Shown here piece by piece: positions 1-4,582 of a stretch of DNA of 5,002 nucleotides; the stretch's first letter is position 1, and every line of letters starts with the position of its first letter. The stretch is from Acidobacteriota bacterium (lineage in GTDB: Bacteria > Acidobacteriota > Vicinamibacteria > Vicinamibacterales > 2-12-FULL-66-21), in contig JACDDJ010000407.1 of NCBI GenBank assembly GCA_013817065.1, positions 1-5,002 of the forward strand. Direction: 5' to 3'. The position numbers and the translations under genes are program-made. Under the pieces are notes generated by a model that was not told where the DNA came from, ran no database searches, and was given only the letters and a program-made list of their open reading frames with translations.

Positions 1-1
1 G

Positions 2-1183
2 CCCGAAGTCGATCCGGCCGCCTTCAAGGACAAGATCGTCTTCGTCGGCCTGACGGCGTCGGGTCTCGTCGACATCTTCCAGAGTCCGTTCGACAACAAG
101 GGCCAGGGCCGGATGCCCGGCGTGCAGATGCACGCGAGCATCGCCGACAGCATCATCTCGAATCGTTTCATCCGTCCGGCGGCCGTCGGCTGGAAGCTGG
201 CGTCCACCCTTGCCGCGGCGGTCGCGATCGGTCTGCTGGCCGCGTTCCTCCCGTTCACCGGTGCCGCACCGGCGGCGGTCATCGTCATGGGCGCATGGGT
301 CGCGTACACGATCTTCGTCTTCAAGGACGGACTGTGGTTGAACATGACGGAACCGCTGGCCGCGATGGGGCTCGCGCTCTTCTCAGGCACCGCGTATCAG
401 TACTTCGTCGAGGGCAAGGAAAAGCGGGAAGTGAAGCGGCTGTTCGGGCGATACGTCTCGAAGGATGTCTACGACGAACTGATCGCCCATCCGGACCGAG
501 CCGAGCTCGGCGGCAAGCGTCGGGAGATGACCGTTCTCTTCTCGGATATCCGCGGGTTCACGACAATCACCGAGAGCGGACGGCCCGAAGACCTGGTCGC
601 CCAGCTCAATGAATATTTCTCCCGCATGGTCGAGATCGTGTTCCGCCATCACGGAACAGTCGATAAGTTCGTCGGTGACATGGTGATGGCGTTGTTTGGC
701 GCACCGCTCGACGATCCGGCGCATGCGGAGCACGCCGCGCGTGCGGCCGTCGACATGGTGGAGGAGCTCGGCCGGCTCAATCTGAAATGGGCCGGCGAAG
801 GGCGCGCCCAGCTCGATATCGGGATCGGCATCAATTCCGGCGACATGATCGCCGGAAACATCGGCTCTTCGTCGATCATGAGCTACACCGTCATCGGCGA
901 TAATGTGAACCTCGGCTCGCGGCTGGAGTCGTTGAACAAGGATTACAAGACGCGGATTATCATCAGCGACGCAACGCGCGGCCGCCTGACGGGCGCGTAC
1001 GACATCCGCCCGCTCGGCGACGTCACAGTCAAAGGCAAGACCCGGCCGGTGGCCATTTTCGAGATGCATGTGCCGTCACCGATGGCTGCGGCCGCGGCGA
1101 GCAGCGAGTCTGCGAGCAGCGCAGCCGCGCGAGCGGGGGTGGGGCCCCGCGAGCAATTAATAAAAGAGGACACGATTCCATGA
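2..1183 (+). CDS. CHASE2-domain transmembrane class III adenylate cyclase (5' truncated by window)
   Basis: Predicted to make cAMP from ATP at the inner face of the membrane, controlled by an extracytoplasmic CHASE2 sensor. The frame is open from the window edge, so the first 37 codons before the first visible Met belong to it and the true start is upstream; 393 residues are visible. Visible residues 8-60 are the end of a CHASE2 domain (FKDKIVFVG, later MPGVQMHA). Three hydrophobic spans follow at about 62-87, 89-107 and 112-134, then a charged linker (EGKEKREVKRLFGRYVS) and the cyclase domain at about 174-355. Seen there: metal-binding Asp182 (SDIRGFT) and Asp226 (DKFVGD), adenine-selecting Lys222 and Thr296 (SYTVIGD), and transition-state Asn303 and Arg307 (VNLGSRLE). 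This is the full set for an active ATP-using homodimer; guanylate cyclases carry Glu/Cys at the Lys/Thr positions. An Ala/Ser-rich, probably disordered tail ends the protein. The stop overlaps the next ATG. Family call is firm; ATP preference is inferred from residues. Confidence 0.95.
   Translation, partial: PEVDPAAFKDKIVFVGLTASGLVDIFQSPFDNKGQGRMPGVQMHASIADSIISNRFIRPAAVGWKLASTLAAAVAIGLLAAFLPFTGAAPAAVIVMGAWVAYTIFVFKDGLWLNMTEPLAAMGLALFSGTAYQYFVEGKEKREVKRLFGRYVSKDVYDELIAHPDRAELGGKRREMTVLFSDIRGFTTITESGRPEDLVAQLNEYFSRMVEIVFRHHGTVDKFVGDMVMALFGAPLDDPAHAEHAARAAVDMVEELGRLNLKWAGEGRAQLDIGIGINSGDMIAGNIGSSSIMSYTVIGDNVNLGSRLESLNKDYKTRIIISDATRGRLTGAYDIRPLGDVTVKGKTRPVAIFEMHVPSPMAAAAASSESASSAAARAGVGPREQLIKEDTIP
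1163..1170 (+). promoter_or_regulatory. Shine-Dalgarno sequence for the M48 protease gene
   Basis: The purine run AAAGAGGA lies inside the last codons of the cyclase gene, nine bases before the ATG at 1180. It supports that start over any later Met and shows that the protease can be initiated by ribosomes directly as well as through the ATGA overlap. Confidence 0.75.
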
Positions 1184-2310
1184 AACTTACTGTATTCGCT
1201 CTCGCTCTCGTGATGTCTGCGGCGCCGGCCCATGCGCAGCTCGGCGGGCTGGGCAGCAAGGTCCGCAAGGCGAACGACGCGGCCGACAAGGTCCAGAAGG
1301 TCAGGGATCTGAAGATCAGCGACGCTGACGAGCGCAAGATCGGTGAGCAGGTCAGCGCCAAGGTGCGCACCGAGTTCGGCGTGTTCCAGGACAAGGCGGT
1401 CACGAAGTACGTCAGCCTGGTCGGGATGGCGCTTGCCAAGGCGAGCAGTCGGCCCGACCTGAAGTGGGAATTCATCGTCCTCGACACCGACGGCGTCAAC
1501 GCGTTCGCGTCGCCCGGCGGCATCGTCCACATCACGCGCGGTGCGCTCGGGTTGATCAAGAGCGAGGCGGAACTCGCAGGCGTTCTCGGTCACGAAGTTG
1601 CCCACATTACGAAGAAGCACACGGTCAACGCCATCCAGAAGAACAACACCATGGAGCTGACCACCGAGATGGTGCCAGGCAGCAACGCACTGATCGAGGG
1701 GCTTGCCAACGCCGCCTACGACAACATCGTCGAGAAGGGCTTCGATCGAGGCGACGAAGAGGACGCCGACGGAGTGGGGGTAAAGCTGGCGAACTCGCTG
1801 ACCTACAACCCGGCCGGGCTCGGCACATTCCTTACCAGGCTGGCCGACCGCAACAAAGACGCGGCGCCCGAGCGCAATGCGCTGTTTGCATCGCATCCGG
1901 AAACGAAAGGGCGGATCGACAAGTTGAATCGCATGATCAAGTCCGAGAAGCTGACCGGCACCGCGATGGTGCAGGTCCGCTATGCGGCAGCGATCACCTT
2001 TGACGCCAAACCCCTTTCGGACATCGCGACGGTGGTGGCGGGCACGCGAGGTGTGGTCGGCGGCGGCAGCAAGGACGCGAAGACGAACGAGGAAAAGCCC
2101 GAGGAGAAGCCGAAGAAGGGTTTCGGGATCGGGTCGCTCAACCTCTCCAAAGGCAAGCAGGCGGAGTCGACGCAGGCGTCTGCGTCGGCAGGTAATCGCG
2201 CCGTCGGCACCGACCGCGCCGCGAAGGGTGGGTCGAACCCGTCCAAGCTGACGCTCCCGGCGATCATGCCGGCCGAACTCGAAGCGTTCAAGAAGGGGAT
2301 CGCCGGCTAG
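1180..2310 (+). CDS. Secreted M48-family zinc metalloprotease
   Basis: A 376-residue exported peptidase, related to the LoiP/YggG and BepA group of M48 enzymes that act on envelope proteins in the periplasm. Residues 1-20 form a signal peptide with a probable cleavage after Ala-His-Ala; there is no lipobox Cys, so it should be soluble rather than a lipoprotein. The M48 domain covers about 45-280: a NAFASPGG and HITRGAL segment (107-123), zinc motif HEVAH at 138-142 with catalytic Glu139, the third zinc ligand probably Glu193 in EEDAD, and the SHP motif at 238-240 followed by an Arg, typical of the family. Residues 285-376 are a Lys/Glu/Gly/Ser-rich low-complexity tail ending in a more ordered-looking LTLPAIMPAELEAF; no TPR repeats as in BepA. 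The start is fixed by the signal peptide, the Shine-Dalgarno sequence and the 4-bp overlap with the cyclase stop, which implies co-translation. Substrate is unknown; a link to the cyclase sensor or channel is inference from position. Confidence 0.93.
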   Translation: MKLTVFALALVMSAAPAHAQLGGLGSKVRKANDAADKVQKVRDLKISDADERKIGEQVSAKVRTEFGVFQDKAVTKYVSLVGMALAKASSRPDLKWEFIVLDTDGVNAFASPGGIVHITRGALGLIKSEAELAGVLGHEVAHITKKHTVNAIQKNNTMELTTEMVPGSNALIEGLANAAYDNIVEKGFDRGDEEDADGVGVKLANSLTYNPAGLGTFLTRLADRNKDAAPERNALFASHPETKGRIDKLNRMIKSEKLTGTAMVQVRYAAAITFDAKPLSDIATVVAGTRGVVGGGSKDAKTNEEKPEEKPKKGFGIGSLNLSKGKQAESTQASASAGNRAVGTDRAAKGGSNPSKLTLPAIMPAELEAFKKGIAG

Positions 2311-2332
2311 CCGGCCGGCTGGGGCCGGCCGG
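2302..2332 (+). terminator. Strong GC hairpin after the protease stop (possible attenuator or weak terminator)
   Basis: CCGGCCGGC (2311-2319) and GCCGGCCGG (2324-2332) form a perfect 9-bp stem around a TGGG loop. A 14-bp palindrome, GCCGGCTAGCCGGC (2302-2315), centred on the TAG stop, overlaps its left arm and could compete with it. There is no T-run after the stem, so it is not a classic intrinsic terminator; it could pause polymerase, protect the upstream mRNA 3' end, or lower expression of the channel gene. Pairing is seen; function is inferred. Confidence 0.4.
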
Positions 2333-2333
2333 A

Positions 2334-2361
2334 ATGGAAAATGGAAAATGGAAGTTGGAAA
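2334..2361 (+). repeat. Heptanucleotide tandem repeat, about four units
   Basis: Four consecutive 7-base units, ATGGAAA, ATGGAAA, ATGGAAG and TTGGAAA, lie between the GC hairpin and the channel start. The tract is clearly AT-richer than the surroundings. It contains no gene. It resembles the short heptameric tandem repeats found between genes in some bacterial groups, and similar copies may occur elsewhere in this genome. Confidence 0.75.
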
Positions 2362-2381
2362 ACGGTTGTGACTAGGGCCGC

Positions 2382-3818
2382 GTGAGTCCTTTCACCAGCG
2401 TGGTGGCTGGCGTCATCGCCTTCGCGGTGACGCTCGCCATTTACACCTTCACGATCAACCGCCTGGTCCGGCGCAAGCTGCGGCTGTCCCTGTTCCTGCT
2501 GGCGGCTTACGCGATCCTGCACCTCGTCCTGCTGTCGGCTCCAGCGCTCGAGTCGAGCACAGCCGAAGACATCAGGGACTTTGCGCGGCTCGGGCTGTCG
2601 GCCGCGATCATCAACCTGCTGGTGGTCGCGCTGCTCAATCCGTTGCGGGCCGATCGGATCCCGGATCGGTTCCCGTCGATCGTGCAGGACGCGTTCGTCA
2701 TCGGCACCTTCCTGCTGGTGGCGACGTTCCTCGGCGATAAGTTCCTGGCGACGTCGGCGGTCGGCGCGGTCGTACTCGGGTTTGCGCTGCAGGACACGCT
2801 CGGCAACGCGTTCGCGGGCCTGGCGATTCAGAGCGAGAAGCCCTTCAACATCGGCCACTGGATCACGGTGGGGGGCCTCGAAGGTCGGGTCGCCGAAGTG
2901 ACGTGGCGCGCGACGAAGCTGAGGACGAAGACGGGTAACTTCGTCATCGTTCCCAACAGTGAAGTCGGCAAGGCGCCGATCACCAACTACTCTGAACCGG
3001 CCGCGCCGATGCGCCTGTTCGTCGACGTCGGCGTCGCCTACGACGCTGCGCCAAATCACGTGAAAGCGGTGATCAAGGACGCGATCGCGAACTGTCCGCT
3101 CATCCTCGAGGCCCCCGCGCCAGACGCGATGATCCACGACTTCGCGGACTCCGCTATCACCTATCGCGTTCGCTTCTGGATCGCCGACTTCGAACTGGAC
3201 GAGGAAGCCGCCGACCAGGTGCGCAGCTCGATCTATTACGCGTTCCGCCGCCACAACATCGAGATCCCGTATCCGATCCAGATCGAGATCTCGAAGGAGC
3301 TGCCAGTCGATAATCCCGAGGCGCGAATCGCGGACCGGGAGGAGCTGCTGGCATCGGTGGGCCTGTTCGCGCCGCTGTCAGCCGCGGAGCGCGCAACCAT
3401 CGCCGGTCGGATGCAGTTCTCGGAATATGGTGACGGCGAAACCATCGTTCGCGAGGGCGAACCGGGGCAGTCGATGTTCGTGGTGAAGTCAGGCCGCGTC
3501 AAGGTGCTGCTCGAGGAGAGCCGCCGCGAGGTCGCGACCCTTGGCCGCGGAGGTTACTTCGGCGAGATGTCGATGCTGACCGGCTCCGCGCGCGCCGCCA
3601 GCGTGGTTGCGCACGGCGACGCGAAGGTGCTCGAGATCGATGCCGAGGTCTTTCGGCAGCTTGCCGAGGTCAATCCCTTGGCGGTCGAGCAGGTGGGTGT
3701 TGCGGCCGCGAGTCGCCGCGCTGAGCTCAATGACGTGCGCGCCTCGACCCGGACTGCTGCCGTGGTCGAGGCGCCAAACAACTTCCTCACGCGAATGCGG
3801 AAGTTCCTCCGAATCTGA
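2382..3818 (+). CDS. MscS-type cyclic-nucleotide-gated channel (bCNG class)
   Basis: A 478-residue inner-membrane channel predicted to be gated by cyclic nucleotide rather than, or besides, membrane tension. Hydrophobic spans lie at about 4-26, 34-53, 68-86 and 99-118, then the MscS pore helix at about 121-148 (GFALQDTLGN, resembling MscS GLALQGSLSN). By alignment with E. coli MscS, Val130 and Phe134 fall at the Leu105/Leu109 gate and Asp138 replaces kink Gly113. The cytoplasmic MscS beta domain (KPFNIGHWITV, VPNSEV) and alpha/beta domain run to about 305. Residues 327-435 are a cyclic-nucleotide-binding domain with an intact phosphate-binding cassette: Phe393, Gly394, Glu395 and Arg404-Ala-Ala. 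A basic amphipathic segment (FLTRMRKFLRI) ends the protein. GTG at 2382 is the first usable start, since an in-frame TAG sits at 2373-2375; AGGG at 2374-2377 is a poor, close ribosome site. GTGs at 2400 and 2403 are alternatives but would cut into the first span. It lies 71 bp after the protease gene, in the same direction as the cyclase that could supply its ligand. Confidence 0.94.
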   Translation: MSPFTSVVAGVIAFAVTLAIYTFTINRLVRRKLRLSLFLLAAYAILHLVLLSAPALESSTAEDIRDFARLGLSAAIINLLVVALLNPLRADRIPDRFPSIVQDAFVIGTFLLVATFLGDKFLATSAVGAVVLGFALQDTLGNAFAGLAIQSEKPFNIGHWITVGGLEGRVAEVTWRATKLRTKTGNFVIVPNSEVGKAPITNYSEPAAPMRLFVDVGVAYDAAPNHVKAVIKDAIANCPLILEAPAPDAMIHDFADSAITYRVRFWIADFELDEEAADQVRSSIYYAFRRHNIEIPYPIQIEISKELPVDNPEARIADREELLASVGLFAPLSAAERATIAGRMQFSEYGDGETIVREGEPGQSMFVVKSGRVKVLLEESRREVATLGRGGYFGEMSMLTGSARAASVVAHGDAKVLEIDAEVFRQLAEVNPLAVEQVGVAAASRRAELNDVRASTRTAAVVEAPNNFLTRMRKFLRI

Positions 3819-3831
3819 CGCGCCTAGCGTC
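3817..3831. other. Small hairpin spanning both convergent stop codons
   Basis: GACGC (3817-3821) pairs with GCGTC (3827-3831) around a 5-base loop. The loop and left arm cover the channel stop TGA and the opposing TAG. With only 5 bp between the two genes, this is the only obvious candidate for a shared transcription end. It lacks T-runs on either side, so termination here is weakly supported. Confidence 0.25.
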
Positions 3832-4453
3832 TGAACTCGCGGTAGCCGCGGTCGTAGCCGACGAGGAATCCCCTGCGGTATTCGTTCTTGTACTGATCAC
3901 GATTGCCAAAGCGGTTGTTGTATTCGCGGTCCCCTTCGCGATACCACTTGTGGCTGCGGGGATCCCGACGATCGCGATCGCGAGCGTCTTCACGACCCTT
4001 CTCGTAACCATCACGCGCACCGATCTCGGACGGCGAGATGTAGCCGTAGCGATCGCGGTCCTGCTGATAGCCACCGCCGTAGCGATCGTCGTTGCGTCCG
4101 TCACCATAGCGGCCCGGCCCCGCGTAGCGACGGTAGCCGGCGGTGTAGCCTTCGACGAAGCCGGACCTGAAGTTCACGCGGTAGCGTTCGGGATCGCCGT
4201 AGCTGCGGTTGTATCCGATGTCCGCGCGCTGGAAGGCGCGTTCGTCCTGGTAGTGGAACCGGTCGCGATTGCGCCCGTCCCGCTCACCCTCGACGACACC
4301 TTCACGATATCCGCGGTCGAACGCGAGGCGCCGGACGTCCGAGTTGGAGCCGTAGCCATAACCAGAATCGGGTCGCGTCCGCTGCGCGCACGCGGGTGCC
4401 GCGATGGCGAGGGACAAGGCACCGAGGATGGGGACGAGATAAGCGCGTTTCAT
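3824..4453 (-). CDS. Exported Arg/Tyr/Gly-rich protein with two GX3 repeat units, function unknown
   Basis: A 209-residue protein not assigned to a named family. Residues 1-23 are a clear signal peptide (Lys-Arg, hydrophobic core, then ACA before Gln24). The alternative lipoprotein reading with Cys22 is unlikely because the position three before it is Ala, not Leu. The mature part is very polar, rich in Arg, Asp, Tyr and Gly, and has two matching blocks: residues 44-110 and about 146-207. Each block opens with a G-x3-G run (RGYREGVVEGERDG; DGYEKG), has a polar middle, and closes with a very similar end (FRSGFVEGYTAGYRRY; RRGFLVGYDRGYREF). A Gly/Tyr/Asp linker joins them. The G-x3-G spacing recalls the deca-GX3 motif of Yae1-type helical proteins, but homology is not claimed. 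The start is supported by a GGAGG sequence 5 bases upstream. The antisense frame is in codon register, so its open reading and hydrophobic look are a by-product of this protein's Asp/Arg/Tyr/Gly codons. It converges on the channel gene. Confidence 0.85.
   Translation of the reverse strand: MKRAYLVPILGALSLAIAAPACAQRTRPDSGYGYGSNSDVRRLAFDRGYREGVVEGERDGRNRDRFHYQDERAFQRADIGYNRSYGDPERYRVNFRSGFVEGYTAGYRRYAGPGRYGDGRNDDRYGGGYQQDRDRYGYISPSEIGARDGYEKGREDARDRDRRDPRSHKWYREGDREYNNRFGNRDQYKNEYRRGFLVGYDRGYREFRR
3833..4324 (-). repeat. Internal duplication in the GX3 protein gene
   Basis: Two coding segments, 4124-4324 (protein residues 44-110) and 3833-4018 (about residues 146-207), encode the same arrangement: G-x3-G run, Arg/Asp-rich middle, an Asn/Arg-Tyr stretch, then a closing Arg-x-Gly-Phe-x3-Tyr-x2-Gly-Tyr-Arg block. 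The similarity is clear in protein and diverged in DNA, indicating an old duplication within the gene rather than a recent DNA repeat. Confidence 0.7.
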
Positions 4454-4455
4454 GT

Positions 4456-4492
4456 GAGCCTCCGTGCCAGGCTCTGGCGCAAGAAGTGCGCC
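4456..4492 (-). promoter_or_regulatory. Structured leader and Shine-Dalgarno sequence of the GX3 protein gene
   Basis: On the minus strand, GGAGG (4459-4463) sits 5 bases before the ATG at 4453. Three mutually exclusive hairpins cover the leader: arms 4476-4481 with 4487-4492 (6 bp), 4466-4470 with 4474-4478 (5 bp), and 4456-4460 with 4470-4474 (5 bp), the last pairing part of the GGAGG. The ribosome site is firm; regulation by switching between these structures is speculation. Confidence 0.5.
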
Positions 4493-4568
4493 TGTCGAAA
4501 CGACCTTGATTTCGCAGGAAATGCGCGGGATCTATCGTGTACGGCCCCGGCGGAATAGCCCCGCGTCG

Positions 4569-4581
4569 TGTCCAGTGGACA
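4569..4581. promoter_or_regulatory. 13-bp palindrome, possible operator
   Basis: TGTCCA-G-TGGACA is a perfect inverted repeat with a single central base, 1 bp beyond the stop codon of the partial gene at 4583 and about 115 bp upstream of the GX3 gene start. It could be a dimeric repressor site or a short hairpin at the end of the upstream transcript. No convincing -35/-10 pair was found in the 129-bp gap (4454-4582). Confidence 0.25.
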
Positions 4582-4582
4582 G

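Noticed and set aside
383..1069. Minus-strand 228-codon open frame opposite the cyclase catalytic domain
   Set aside because: It is a His/Asp/Arg-rich translation without motifs, fully inside the cyclase gene, and a shadow of its codon usage.
1084..1126. 7-bp inverted repeat (GGCTGCG/CGCAGCC) and a repeated GCGAGCAGCG in the cyclase tail
   Set aside because: It falls in codons for an Ala/Ser-rich tail where GC-rich near-repeats arise from low-complexity coding; the 29-base loop makes a functional hairpin unlikely.
943..1896. Minus-strand 317-codon open frame across the cyclase end and protease gene
   Set aside because: It is antisense to two clearly identified enzymes with catalytic motifs; long antisense frames are expected in GC-rich DNA, and its translation shows no recognisable domain.
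2307..3254. Minus-strand 315-codon open frame opposite the channel gene
   Set aside because: Its translation is an Arg/Asp/Glu-rich, low-complexity product with no domain, opposite a strong MscS match; it also reads through the intergenic hairpin and heptamer repeat.
3838..3850. Short CGCGG-TAG-CCGCG hairpin just past the channel stop as a terminator
   Set aside because: It has a 5-bp stem and no T-run, and lies within the final codons of the opposing GX3 gene, where the repeated Arg/Tyr/Gly codons explain the symmetry.
3950..4558. Plus-strand 202-residue open frame that looks like a hydrophobic membrane protein rich in Val, Ala and Ile
   Set aside because: It is exactly antisense and in codon register with the GX3 gene, so Asp and Tyr codons read back as Val/Ile and Arg/Gly codons as Ala/Thr/Ser/Pro. 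The minus-strand frame has a signal peptide, internal repeats and a GGAGG site; this one has none of these.
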